Assembly (NCBI GenBank): GCA_902786285.1
Contig: CADABX010000002.1
Span: forward strand, 84,855 to 148,854
DNA length: 64,000 bases
Direction: 5' to 3'
Origin: Oscillospiraceae bacterium
GTDB lineage: Bacteria > Bacillota > Clostridia > Oscillospirales > Acutalibacteraceae
Part shown: piece after piece, positions 35,193-44,290 of the stretch
Layout of the letters: the number at the start of each line of letters is the position of its first letter
Numbering within the stretch: the stretch's first letter is position 1
Position numbers and translations under genes: made by a program
The notes under the pieces: model-generated
The model's input: only the letters and a program-made list of their open reading frames with translations
Databases searched by the model: none
Told to the model about the DNA's origin: nothing

Positions 35193-36209
35193 ATGAAACA
35201 GCTCAACATCGGCATCATCGGTGCCGGCCGTATCGGCAAAGTCCACATGAAATCCATCACCTATTCCGTGCCCGGAGCCAAAGTGCTCGGTATCACCGAC
35301 GTGTTCCAGGATGCGCTGCCGGCGCTCGCTGCAGAGTACGGCATTGAAAAGATTTATCCCGACTACAAGGCGATGCTCGCCGATCCCGCAATCGACGCCG
35401 TGCTCGTCTGCTCGTCCACCGATACCCACGCCGACATCTCCATCGAAGCGGCCAGGGCAGGCAAGCATGTGTTCTGCGAAAAGCCGGTCGACCTGACCCC
35501 GGAAAAGGTCCTTGCCGTGATCCAGGCCGTCAAGGAAGCCGGCGTCAAGCTGCAGGTCGGTTTCAACCGCCGCTTTGACCACAACTTTGCCCATATCCGT
35601 GAGCTGATCAACGAAGGCAAAATCGGCAAGCTCGAGCTTGTCAAAATCACCTCCCGCGACCCCGAGCCGCCACCGGCCGAATATGCTGCTGTTTCCGGCG
35701 GTATCTTCCTGGATATGACGATCCATGATTTCGATATGGCGTGCTTCATCGCCGGCAGTGAAGTGGAAGAGGTCTATGTTAACGCAACCTGCCTTGTCGA
35801 CCCGGCCATCGGCGAAGCCGGCGACGTGGACACCGCGATTGTCTCGCTCAAATTCAAAAACGGCGCCATCGGCGTGATCGACAACTCCCGCCGCGCCGCC
35901 TACGGCTATGACCAGCGCGTGGAAGCGTTCGGCTCCCTCGGCGCAGCCGTTGCCGCCAACGACACCCCGACCAACGTCACTTTGATGACTGCCGACGGCG
36001 TGATGACGGACAAGCCGCTCTACTTCTTCCTCGAAAGATACATGCAGTCCTTCCGCGACGAAATGCTGCAGTTTGTGGACGCTGTCCAAAACGACAAGCC
36101 GACCCCGACCACCGGCGAAGACGGCCTTGCCGCCATTTTGATCGCCCTTGCCGCCAAGAAAAGCGTCAAGGAAGGCCGCCCGGTCAAGATCGCCGAGATC
36201 CTCGGCTAA
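35193..36209 (+). CDS. iolG: Inositol 2-dehydrogenase
   Basis: A 338-residue Gfo/Idh/MocA-family oxidoreductase. The N-terminal Rossmann fold has GIIGAGRIGKVH (GxGxxG), the family EKP motif is in HVFCEKPVDLTP, and the catalytic segment is GGIFLDMTIHDFDMACF, with the conserved Asp/His pair. With iolB, iolD and iolE downstream, oxidation of myo-inositol to 2-keto-myo-inositol with NAD+ is the clear prediction. GGAGG lies upstream of the ATG. It is the first gene of the operon. Confidence 0.92.
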   Translation: MKQLNIGIIGAGRIGKVHMKSITYSVPGAKVLGITDVFQDALPALAAEYGIEKIYPDYKAMLADPAIDAVLVCSSTDTHADISIEAARAGKHVFCEKPVDLTPEKVLAVIQAVKEAGVKLQVGFNRRFDHNFAHIRELINEGKIGKLELVKITSRDPEPPPAEYAAVSGGIFLDMTIHDFDMACFIAGSEVEEVYVNATCLVDPAIGEAGDVDTAIVSLKFKNGAIGVIDNSRRAAYGYDQRVEAFGSLGAAVAANDTPTNVTLMTADGVMTDKPLYFFLERYMQSFRDEMLQFVDAVQNDKPTPTTGEDGLAAILIALAAKKSVKEGRPVKIAEILG

Positions 36210-36221
36210 GGAGGCGTCACC

Positions 36222-37021
36222 ATGGATAAACGACTGATTCCCGGGCCCAAGGAATGGCCCTACGGCTACAACGCCATCAATAGCTGGAAAGACGAAGACC
36301 CCAAAACGATGATGGACTTCGGCATCCTGCGCCAGAAGGCGGGCGATGTGTTTACCGATGAAGAGCATCTCGAGCGCGCCTATCTGCTCGTTTACGGCAA
36401 AGCGAAGGTCGAATTCGACGGTCAGTGCTTCGAAATCGAACGCGAGAACTGCTTCGACTTTGATCCGTGGGTGCTCTCCGTGCCCAACGATATTAAGGTG
36501 ACCATCACCGCTTTGGCCGAAAGCGAATGGACCGTCCACCGCACCGACAACGAAAAGACCTTCCCCTGCAAGCTTTATACGCCCGAAGAGTGCGCCAGCG
36601 AGCAGCGCGGCAAGGGCACCATGCGCGAAGCGTCCACCCGCATCGTGCGCACCGTGTTCGATTACAGCAACGCGCCGTGGTCGAATCTGGTCGTCGGCGA
36701 AGTGATCGGCTTCCCCGGCAAATGGTCCAGCTATCCGCCGCACACCCATCCGCAGCCGGAGATTTACTATTACAAGTTCAACCCCGAACAGGGCTACGGC
36801 TTTGCGGAGTTGAGCGAAGACGTTGTCAAGACCCACAACAATTCCACCGTGCTCATTTTGAACGAAGAGACCCATCCGCAGACGACCGCACCGGGCTACG
36901 CCATGTGGTATCTGTGGGTCATCCGCCACCTCGACGGCAACCCGTACATCACCCCGTACTTCCTGCCGGAGCACCGCTGGGTGACCGATCCGGCAAATGA
37001 AAGCAAAATGTGGCCGAAAGC

Positions 37022-37025
<4 letters not shown>
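36222..37025 (+). CDS. iolB: 5-deoxy-glucuronate isomerase
   Basis: A 267-residue bicupin of the KduI/IolB family. Seen: ERAYLLVYGKAKVEF in the first cupin, and in the second SSYPPHTHPQPEIYYYKFNPEQGYGF, which supplies the metal-binding His, His and Glu; a late HRWV segment gives the last ligand region. It converts 5-deoxy-glucuronate to 2-deoxy-5-keto-gluconate, the fourth step of the inositol pathway. It begins 12 bases after iolG. Its stop codon lies inside the left hairpin of element E2. Confidence 0.93.
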
Positions 37026-37585
<560 letters not shown>

Positions 37586-37630
37586 ATTTTTGCCCCGACC
37601 AAAAATAAAACGAAAGAGCGTGATGAAAAA

Positions 37631-39475
37631 ATGAAGCTCACCATGGCGCAAGCCCTTGTCAAATTCCTCGACAACCAGTATGTCAGCTTTGACGGTGTGG
37701 AAACCAAGTTCGTCAAAGGCATTTTCGGCATCTTCGGCCACGGCTGCGTGGTCGGCATCGGCCAGGCGCTCGAACAGGGCGGCCACAACCTGACTTACTA
37801 CCAGGGCCATAACGAGCAGGGTATGGCGCACGCCGCCATCGCCTATGCCAAGCAAAAGCACCGCCGCGAGATCATCGCCTGCACCTCGTCCATCGGACCG
37901 GGCGCGCTGAACATGGTCACCGCCTGCGGCACGGCTACCGCCAACCGCATCCCGCTGCTGGTGCTGCCCGGCGACACCTTCGCCTGCCGTCAGCCCGACC
38001 CGGTGCTGCAGCAGATCGAACAGTTCGACGCCGTTTCCACCACAGCCAACGACGCGTTCCGCGCGGTGTGCAAATACTGGGACCGCATCGAGCGTCCCGA
38101 ACAGCTCATGACCGCGTGCATCAACGCGATGCGTGTTTTGACAAGCCCCGCCGACACCGGCGCGGTCTGCATCGCCATGCCGCAGGACGTGGAGGCCGAA
38201 GCGTTCGACTATCCCGACCATTTCCTGAAAAAGCGCGTGTGGTACATCGACCGTCAGCTTCCTTCCGCGCGTGAAGCGCAGGCGGCTGCCGACCTGATCA
38301 AAGAAGCAAAGAAGCCGATGATGATCGTCGGCGGCGGCGTGACCTATTCCGAAAGCTGGAAAAGCGCGCTCGCGTTTGCTGAAAAATACAACATCCCCAT
38401 CGGCGAAACCCAGGCGGGCAAGGGCCAGATCCCGTGGAACCATCCGCTCAATATGGGCGGCTGCGGCGTGACCGGCACCGGTTCGGCCAACGCGATCGCC
38501 AAGCAAACCGACCTTGTGATCGCCGTCGGTACCCGTCTGACCGACTTTACCACCTGCTCCAAATGGGGCTTCCAGAACCCGGACGTCAAGATGCTTTCCA
38601 TCAACGTCTGCCCGTTCGACGCGTTTAAGATGGATTCCGTCGCTGTGCTTGCCGACGCGAAGGAAGGCCTCGACGCCATCTCCGCGCTGCTCGGCGATTA
38701 CAAGAGCGCGTGGACAACCGAATACAAAGACGCCCAGGCGAAATTTTTCGCGGAGATCGACCGCATGTATAACATTCAGCTCGAAGACGGTTTCTCCCAA
38801 ACGCGCGCCCTCGGCATCATCAACGACTTCGTAGCGAACGATGCCGTGGCCATCGGCTCGTCCGGCTCGCTGCCCGGCTGTCTGCAAAGACTTTGGAAAT
38901 CCAAGGGCGAAAACACCTACCACGTTGAATACGGCTTCTCGTGCATGGGCTACGAGATCTGCGGCGCGCTCGGTGCAAAGCTTGCCGTGGGCGACCGCGA
39001 CGTTTACACCTTCGTCGGTGACGGCAGCTTCCTCATGCTGCACTCCGAGCTGTATACCGCCGTGCAGGAAAAGGCGAAGATCAATGTCATGCTCTTCGAT
39101 AACGAGGGCTGGGGCTGCATCGAAAACCTGCAAAACAACCAGGGCACCGACACGTTCGGCACGCGCTTTACGCGCCGCACCGAAAGCGGTTTTCTCGACG
39201 GCGACGTGATTATGACCGACTATGCCAAAATCGCCGAGGGCTACGGCTGCAAATCGTATCGCGTCACGAACGAGGACGAGCTCAAGGCCGCGCTGGAGGA
39301 TTCCAAAAACTACGACATCCCCGTTCTCTTCGACATCAAGGTGGCCCACAAGTCCATGTCCGACGGTTACGATTCCTGGTGGCGCGTGGGCGTTGCCGAA
39401 GTTTCGACCAGCGAAACCGTGCAGAAGGCGTATGAAGAGATGAAAGCCGAGATCAAGAAGGCGAGACTGTATTAA
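37631..39475 (+). CDS. iolD: 3D-(3,5/4)-trihydroxycyclohexane-1,2-dione hydrolase
   Basis: A 614-residue thiamine-diphosphate enzyme. Seen: N-terminal Pyr domain with the catalytic Glu in TYYQGHNEQGMAHAA, central domain with GGGVTYSES, and PP domain with VGDGSFLMLHSEL…NVMLFDNEGWG (the GDG…N Mg-ThDP motif). It opens the ring of the third inositol-pathway intermediate. The ATG at 37631 is used; the frame is open upstream across the E2 right array (peptide FRIPNSEFRI), which is not part of the protein. The ribosome site is weak (AAAGAG about 12 bases away). Confidence 0.93.
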   Translation: MKLTMAQALVKFLDNQYVSFDGVETKFVKGIFGIFGHGCVVGIGQALEQGGHNLTYYQGHNEQGMAHAAIAYAKQKHRREIIACTSSIGPGALNMVTACGTATANRIPLLVLPGDTFACRQPDPVLQQIEQFDAVSTTANDAFRAVCKYWDRIERPEQLMTACINAMRVLTSPADTGAVCIAMPQDVEAEAFDYPDHFLKKRVWYIDRQLPSAREAQAAADLIKEAKKPMMIVGGGVTYSESWKSALAFAEKYNIPIGETQAGKGQIPWNHPLNMGGCGVTGTGSANAIAKQTDLVIAVGTRLTDFTTCSKWGFQNPDVKMLSINVCPFDAFKMDSVAVLADAKEGLDAISALLGDYKSAWTTEYKDAQAKFFAEIDRMYNIQLEDGFSQTRALGIINDFVANDAVAIGSSGSLPGCLQRLWKSKGENTYHVEYGFSCMGYEICGALGAKLAVGDRDVYTFVGDGSFLMLHSELYTAVQEKAKINVMLFDNEGWGCIENLQNNQGTDTFGTRFTRRTESGFLDGDVIMTDYAKIAEGYGCKSYRVTNEDELKAALEDSKNYDIPVLFDIKVAHKSMSDGYDSWWRVGVAEVSTSETVQKAYEEMKAEIKKARLY

Positions 39476-39487
39476 GGAGGCAAACCG

Positions 39488-40381
39488 ATGTTAAATAAAG
39501 ACAAAGTACAACTTGCGATCGCTCCGATCGCGTGGACCAACGACGACCTGCCCGACCTCGGCGCGGAAAACACCTTTGAGCAGTGCATCAGCGAAATGGC
39601 GCTGGCAGGCTTCACCGGCAGCGAGATCGGCAACAAATATCCGAAAGATGTGGCAACCCTTAAGCACAAGCTCGACGTGCGCGGCATGCGCATCTGCAAC
39701 GCGTGGTTCTCCTCGCTGCTTTTGAGCGAGGGCTACGACGCCACGATCGAAGCGTTTATCAAGCACCGCGATTTCCTGCACGCGCTGGGCGCCAAGGTCA
39801 TCGGCGCTTCCGAGCAGGGCAACTCCATCCAGGGCAAGCCCGTTTCCATCTTCGGCGAAAAGCCGGTCTATACCGACGAGCAATGGGAACTGATCCGCAA
39901 GGGCTTCAACGAGATGGGCCGCCTTGCGAAAGAAAAGGGCATGTACTTCACGATCCATCACCACATGGGTACCGGCGTGCAGACAGCAGAAGAAATTGAC
40001 AAGCTGATGGAGATCACCGATCCGAACCTTGTCTATCTGCTGTACGATACCGGCCATCTGGCGTTCAGCGGCGAAGACGCGATCGGCGTGTTGAAAAAGT
40101 ATGTTCACCGCATCAAGCACGTCCACCTCAAGAGCATCCGCCAGTCTGTGATTGACGACGCAAAAGCCAAGGGCTACAGCTTCCTCGACGCGGTGCGTGC
40201 CGGCTCGTTTACTGTGCCCGGCGACGGCGACTTCGATTTCACCCCAGTGTTCGACATCCTCAGTGACGCCGACTATGAGGGCTGGGTCGTGGTTGAAGCC
40301 GAACAGGATCCCGCAATTGCCAACCCGTATGAATACGCTGTGCTCGCGCGCAACTATATCCGCGAGAAGACGGGACTGTAA
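39488..40381 (+). CDS. iolE: Myo-inosose-2 dehydratase
   Basis: A 297-residue TIM-barrel enzyme of the IolE type. Seen: [15 protein letters not shown] at the N-terminus, [32 protein letters not shown], and [17 protein letters not shown] with the metal-ligand Asp; the barrel ends in HVHLKSIR and [11 protein letters not shown]. It dehydrates 2-keto-myo-inositol to the trihydroxycyclohexanedione used by IolD. It begins 12 bases after iolD with AAGGAGG. The operon lacks iolC, iolJ and iolA here, so the last steps are encoded elsewhere. Confidence 0.93.
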   Translation: MLNKDKVQLAIAPIAWTNDDLPDLGAENTFEQCISEMALAGFTGSEIGNKYPKDVATLKHKLDVRGMRICNAWFSSLLLSEGYDATIEAFIKHRDFLHALGAKVIGASEQGNSIQGKPVSIFGEKPVYTDEQWELIRKGFNEMGRLAKEKGMYFTIHHHMGTGVQTAEEIDKLMEITDPNLVYLLYDTGHLAFSGEDAIGVLKKYVHRIKHVHLKSIRQSVIDDAKAKGYSFLDAVRAGSFTVPGDGDFDFTPVFDILSDADYEGWVVVEAEQDPAIANPYEYAVLARNYIREKTGL

Positions 40382-40383
40382 GC

Positions 40384-40653
40384 GCTTGTGCCGCAAGGCA
40401 CAAGCTGCAATTCGGAATTCGGAATGCGGAATTCGGAATTGCGGTCGCAAGAAACAGACGGATGCTCTGAAAGCGCTTGCCGCGGCATGAACCGTGTGTG
40501 CAGCCGGAATGTCCGTCAATGAAAGAATAGAAACCAAGGAGTTTGAAGCAAAAAACTTCGGTTGACCCCGGCGTTTGGATTCGGCAGTTGTTTGACGCAT
40601 CGCGCGCAGCGCGGCGTCCATTCATTCCGAATTCCGAATTCCGAATTCCGCAT
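40384..40653 (+). repeat. Intercistronic inverted four-heptamer element E3
   Basis: The 307-base gap between iolE and the phosphoesterase contains: hairpin GCTTGTGCC/GGCACAAGC with GCAA loop (40384-40405), four AATTCGG-type units (40409-40440), about 150 bases without a recognisable gene, the AT-bulged hairpin (40594-40618; outer GACGC/GCGTC, inner CGCGC/GCGCG), and four inverted units (40623-40650). The order and orientation relative to transcription equal those of E1 and E2. Confidence 0.8.
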
Positions 40654-40688
40654 TTTTTTGCTCCAGCAAAAAGAGAGAGGCGACGAAC

Positions 40689-42059
40689 GTGAAAAATCCG
40701 ACCTTTTACCAGATCACCGACCTGCACCTGTATGCAGACGAGGCGATCGGCTCCTACGGCAAAGGCTATGACCGCAAGGCGCAGATGGATCAGAAGTGCA
40801 TGAAGGAATCGTGCGCCATCATCGACGCTGCGTTTGAGGAAATGATTGCCGACAAAGAGACCGACGTCATCATCATCTCGGGCGATCTGACCTTTGACGG
40901 CGAAAAGGCAAGCCACGATCTGCTTTTGACAAAACTGCAAAAGCTCAAGGACGCCGGCAAACGCGTCTATCTGACCACCGCGACGCACGACTACAATAAG
41001 ACCGCCTGCGGCTATACCGAGCAGGGCGCGTTCAAGGTGGAGCAGTATACGCGCGAGCAATTGCGCGAGCTCTATGCCGACTACGGCTGGCAGGAGGCGA
41101 TCGCGGAGCACAAGCCGTCGTTTTCCTATGTGGTGCCGGTCTTTCCGGGCTGGCGCTTCCTGATGCTCAACGACGACGGCGACGGCGAAGCGTTTTGCGG
41201 CTTTAACGACGATCAGCTCGCGTGGATCAAAGCGCAGGTGCGCGACGCGGACGCGGCAGGCGACAGGGTCATTGCCGTGACACACCACCCGATGCTGCCG
41301 CCCACGAAGATCTATCCGATCTTCTCCCACCGCGATATGCTCGGCGGCTATGAGACCACCGCGCCGATGTTTGCCGACCTCGGCATCAAATACGTCTTTA
41401 CGGGTCACACGCACATGCAGTCGATCAAACACATCGACACGGTGCGCGGCAACCGGATGTATCATATCAACACTGCCTCCATCACCGGCCATCCGGCGCC
41501 GTACCGCCTTGTCACGATCGAGCCCGACGGTCTGGATATCAAAACGAAGAACCTGCAGTCGTTCGACTGGGATCTCGGCGGCAAAACGGTTGATCAGTAC
41601 ATGAAGGACCACTTCCTGTTTATGCTCGAGGATATCTTCGATTCCATGGAAAACGACATCGAGCATTTCAAACAGCTTGCTAAGACCTTTTCGATGGACG
41701 AAAAAACCGTCGACCGTCTGCGCCCGCTGCTCAAAATTTTGGGCAAAATGGTCAACGGCGTCACGTTCAAGGGCCTTGCGCGCATGTTCTTTACGGCCAA
41801 CAAGGTCGACCCATCCGTGGCGGACAAAAAGGTGCGCGACTTTATGCTGGAACTGATCTCCGACATGTATTCCGGCGTCCGGCAGTTCCCGCCGGAATCG
41901 AAGGAATATCAGTCCTTCATGCCGGTCGTCCGGCGTATCGGCAGGGTCGTCCGCCTGACGGATTATTACGGCGTCAAGGTGGAGCTCAGCGATCTGTTTG
42001 ACGATCTGCTCTATAACGTCGGCCCGTTCGACAACAACAACGCATTTTTACCGTTTTGA
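40689..42059 (+). CDS. Calcineurin-like metallophosphoesterase
   Basis: A 456-residue protein. The catalytic domain has all calcineurin-fold motifs: QITDLHLY (D-x-H), VIIISGDLTFDGEKAS (GD), TTATHDY in place of the usual GNHD, VTHHPMLPP and FTGHTHMQS (GHxH). The C-terminal third (from about residue 290) is helical and unassigned. The replacement of GNHD by ATHD is unusual because that Asn normally binds metal. The start is a GTG following GAGAGG; upstream open frame crosses E3 (FRIPNSEFRI) and is rejected. It could be an envelope-lipid or nucleotide phosphodiesterase. It may be co-transcribed with the iol operon. Confidence 0.8.
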   Translation: MKNPTFYQITDLHLYADEAIGSYGKGYDRKAQMDQKCMKESCAIIDAAFEEMIADKETDVIIISGDLTFDGEKASHDLLLTKLQKLKDAGKRVYLTTATHDYNKTACGYTEQGAFKVEQYTREQLRELYADYGWQEAIAEHKPSFSYVVPVFPGWRFLMLNDDGDGEAFCGFNDDQLAWIKAQVRDADAAGDRVIAVTHHPMLPPTKIYPIFSHRDMLGGYETTAPMFADLGIKYVFTGHTHMQSIKHIDTVRGNRMYHINTASITGHPAPYRLVTIEPDGLDIKTKNLQSFDWDLGGKTVDQYMKDHFLFMLEDIFDSMENDIEHFKQLAKTFSMDEKTVDRLRPLLKILGKMVNGVTFKGLARMFFTANKVDPSVADKKVRDFMLELISDMYSGVRQFPPESKEYQSFMPVVRRIGRVVRLTDYYGVKVELSDLFDDLLYNVGPFDNNNAFLPF

Positions 42060-42070
42060 ACAAACATCCG

Positions 42071-42095
42071 CAGCCGCCTTCCCGGCGGCTGTTTT
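42071..42095 (+). terminator. Intrinsic terminator after the phosphoesterase
   Basis: An 8-bp stem CAGCCGCC/GGCGGCTG followed by TTTT. It lies just before the ribosome site of the next gene, so it may also limit readthrough. Confidence 0.7.
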
Positions 42096-42111
42096 GACAG
42101 GAGGATGCTCT

Positions 42112-43077
42112 ATGCTGAACAAGATCCCCAAACGCGCCGTCGCCGCCTGGACGGCCATGCTGCCGGCGCTTTTCGCCGCGTGCAAAGCGCTGTTTTTGCT
42201 GCAGGGCAAACGCTTCGTCGCGCTGATCGTCGCGTCTTTCCAACTGTTCGGCGCCGCGCTGTTCGATCTGCCGGTCAAGCCTTATCTCGACGAGATCGAC
42301 ATGTCCCGGTTTGTGCTGACGTTCGAGGACAACTTTGACCGCGGCTTTGACGACACCGTCTGGCAGGGGCACTATGTCTACGGCGACGACGACACCCAAA
42401 GACGCGACACCGCCTGGTGGAACCGCGATCAGGTCAGCTTCACCGACGACGGCTGTCTGTGTATCACGGCGCAGTATCGGGAGGACGGCCCTGCCGGCGC
42501 GCAGTATTATTCCTACGGTATGGAGACCAATCCCAACAAAAACTACAACGGCCGCCACACGGGATTCGAGCAGCTTTACGGCTATTTTGAGGTACGCTGC
42601 ATTTTGCCCAAGGGCGCAGGCCTCAACCCGGCGTTCTGGCTGCTGACCGACGGCATGTGGGACGACGACACCGACGGCGGCGTCACGGGGTGCGAAATCG
42701 ACGTGTTGGAAACCGGCACCGATTTTGATCAAAAAAGCAAATATTTCGGCTCCATTTTGCAAACCGTGCATGTGGACGCCTACGGCGACGCGCACAAACA
42801 GGAAATCCAGGGCTGGTACTACGCCGACGATCCCTACAATAAATTCAACACCTACGGCGTGGAATGGAACAAAGACGGCTACATCTTTTATGTCAACGGC
42901 CGCGAAACGGCGCGCACGGACTTCGGCGGCGTGTGTCAGGTGCCGCTGTATCTGATCCTCTCGCTCGGCGTGAACGAAAAGGTGGCGGATAACGAGTATC
43001 TCCCGTCGGCCTTTGTTGTGGACTATGTGCGGGCGTATCAGTATAAGAATGAAGGGATTCAGGGATTGAGGGGTTAA
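42112..43077 (+). CDS. GH16 family glycoside hydrolase (beta-glucanase type)
   Basis: A 321-residue protein with a hydrophobic N-terminus (residues about 12-55, one or two membrane passes or anchor) and a GH16 jelly-roll. The active-site signature is EIDVLE (Glu195, Asp197, Glu200), the nucleophile-assistant-acid/base trio. Flanking strands LYGYFEVRCILPKGAGLNPAFWLL and NTYGVEWNKDGYIFYVNGRET are typical. It cleaves beta-1,3/1,4-glucans or related galactans outside the cell. GGAGG precedes the ATG. The last residues (EGIQGLRG) and the stop codon are encoded by the left array of repeat element E4, so the C-terminus was altered by that sequence. Confidence 0.88.
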   Translation: MLNKIPKRAVAAWTAMLPALFAACKALFLLQGKRFVALIVASFQLFGAALFDLPVKPYLDEIDMSRFVLTFEDNFDRGFDDTVWQGHYVYGDDDTQRRDTAWWNRDQVSFTDDGCLCITAQYREDGPAGAQYYSYGMETNPNKNYNGRHTGFEQLYGYFEVRCILPKGAGLNPAFWLLTDGMWDDDTDGGVTGCEIDVLETGTDFDQKSKYFGSILQTVHVDAYGDAHKQEIQGWYYADDPYNKFNTYGVEWNKDGYIFYVNGRETARTDFGGVCQVPLYLILSLGVNEKVADNEYLPSAFVVDYVRAYQYKNEGIQGLRG

Positions 43078-43193
43078 GGGATTGAGTGAAAAAGGGCGCA
43101 GCAGTCATTCTTTTCGCGGATGCAGCGTGATGACCGGAGCTTCCGGCCGTCGCGTCACGTAGTCCCTCAGTCCCTTCGCCCCTCCATCCCTTA
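43053..43193. repeat. Inverted four-octamer element E4
   Basis: The left array (43053-43084) has four 8-bp units: AGGGATTC, AGGGATTG, AGGGGTTA, AGGGATTG. The right array (43162-43193) has four inverted units (GTCCCTCA, GTCCCTTC, GCCCCTCC, ATCCCTTA). Between them a hairpin (about 43126-43159; outer CGTGA/TCACG, inner CCGGA/TCCGG) repeats the layout of E1-E3. The GH16 stop codon lies inside the left array. Confidence 0.75.
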
Positions 43194-43202
43194 CCGCAAG
43201 CC

Positions 43203-43231
43203 TTGACAACCTCCCCGCACGGTGCTATAAT
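43203..43231 (+). promoter_or_regulatory. Consensus sigma-A promoter of the glycerophosphodiesterase gene
   Basis: A perfect TTGACA, 17 bp, TATAAT, 33 bases before the ATG. Confidence 0.8.
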
Positions 43232-43263
43232 CAGTGTACTTGTTACAGGAAGGTGAAAAAACC

Positions 43264-44031
43264 ATGGCTCAGATCCATGTGATCGCACACAGAGGCGCAA
43301 ACATCTATGCGCCGCAAAACACAATACCCGCCTTTCAGCGCGGTCTGGAAATCGGCGTGGACGGCTTTGAAACCGACGTCCATCTGACGCAGGACGGCAA
43401 GCTCGTGCTATGCCACAACTATACCATCGACAAAACGTCAAACGGCAAGGGCAGCATTTCGCAGATGACGCTCGGCAAGCTGAAAACCTTCGATTTCGGC
43501 TCGTACTTTTCGCCGAAGTTCGCCGGCACGCAAATTCCGGCGCTGCGGGAGCTGCTGGAGCTGGTGGCCGACGATCCGCAGATCAAGGTGCTCAACATCG
43601 AACTGAAAAGTCCGCGCACCAACGAAACGTCCATCGTGCACGACACGATTGCCATGGTCAAAGAATACGGCCTGTTCGACAAAATGCTGATGTCCTCGTT
43701 CGACCCCAAGCTGCTGCTTGAAGCCAAGCGGATCGACCCGAAAACGAAGACCGGCTTTCTTTACAGCCCGAACAGCAAATTCCAGTTCCGCATCTACCGC
43801 AATCCGCTGGAGTTCGCAAAAAGCATCGGAGCCGATGCGCTGCATCCGTTTTCGATGTATGTCAACGCCGATCTGGTCAAAAAGGCCCACAACGCCGGCA
43901 TGCAGATCAACGTCTGGACGGTCAACAGTCCGCGCTCCATCCTGCGGCTGGCGCAGCTTGGCGTGGACGGTATCATCACCGACTATCCCGATGTGGTCAA
44001 GGGCGTGCTGGAGGCGCACAACTACCGATAA
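43264..44031 (+). CDS. glpQ: Glycerophosphodiester phosphodiesterase
   Basis: A 255-residue cytosolic GDPD-family TIM barrel. Motifs: IAHRGA (His9, Arg10), ENTIPAF-like QNTIPAF, DGFETDVHLTQDG (Glu36 and Asp38, metal ligands), LVLCHNYTIDKTSNG (His51), NIELKSP and INVWTVNS. It hydrolyses glycerophosphodiesters from lipids or teichoic acids to glycerol-3-phosphate and an alcohol. The usual EN of the second motif is QN here. AGGAAGGTG precedes the ATG; the gene is monocistronic between its own promoter and terminator. Confidence 0.9.
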   Translation: MAQIHVIAHRGANIYAPQNTIPAFQRGLEIGVDGFETDVHLTQDGKLVLCHNYTIDKTSNGKGSISQMTLGKLKTFDFGSYFSPKFAGTQIPALRELLELVADDPQIKVLNIELKSPRTNETSIVHDTIAMVKEYGLFDKMLMSSFDPKLLLEAKRIDPKTKTGFLYSPNSKFQFRIYRNPLEFAKSIGADALHPFSMYVNADLVKKAHNAGMQINVWTVNSPRSILRLAQLGVDGIITDYPDVVKGVLEAHNYR

Positions 44032-44039
44032 CCAGGCGC

Positions 44040-44070
44040 GGAGAGACCGAAAAGTCTCTCCACTTTTTTT
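44040..44070 (+). terminator. Intrinsic terminator of the glpQ-like gene
   Basis: A 7-bp stem GGAGAGA/TCTCTCC, then a run of seven T. Confidence 0.8.
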
Positions 44071-44080
44071 GCGGGAACTA

Positions 44081-44109
44081 TTGACAATTGAGAAAAAATA
44101 GTGTAGAAT
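44081..44109 (+). promoter_or_regulatory. Sigma-A promoter of the tRNA gene
   Basis: TTGACA, 17 bp, TAGAAT, about 20 bases before the mature tRNA 5' end. Confidence 0.8.
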
Positions 44110-44128
44110 ACCTTTCGCAGCAGCAAAC

Positions 44129-44205
<77 letters not shown>

Positions 44206-44207
44206 AA

Positions 44208-44239
44208 ATGTCGATGCTATCCAGCATCGGCATTTTTTT
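44208..44239 (+). terminator. Intrinsic terminator of tRNA-Val
   Basis: An 11-bp stem ATGTCGATGCT/AGCATCGGCAT (one G-T pair) with loop ATCC and a run of T. Confidence 0.9.
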
Positions 44240-44290
44240 GCGGGTTTGCCGCTGCAAAACAAAATCCAATCTCAAATGGAGGCTATCAGT

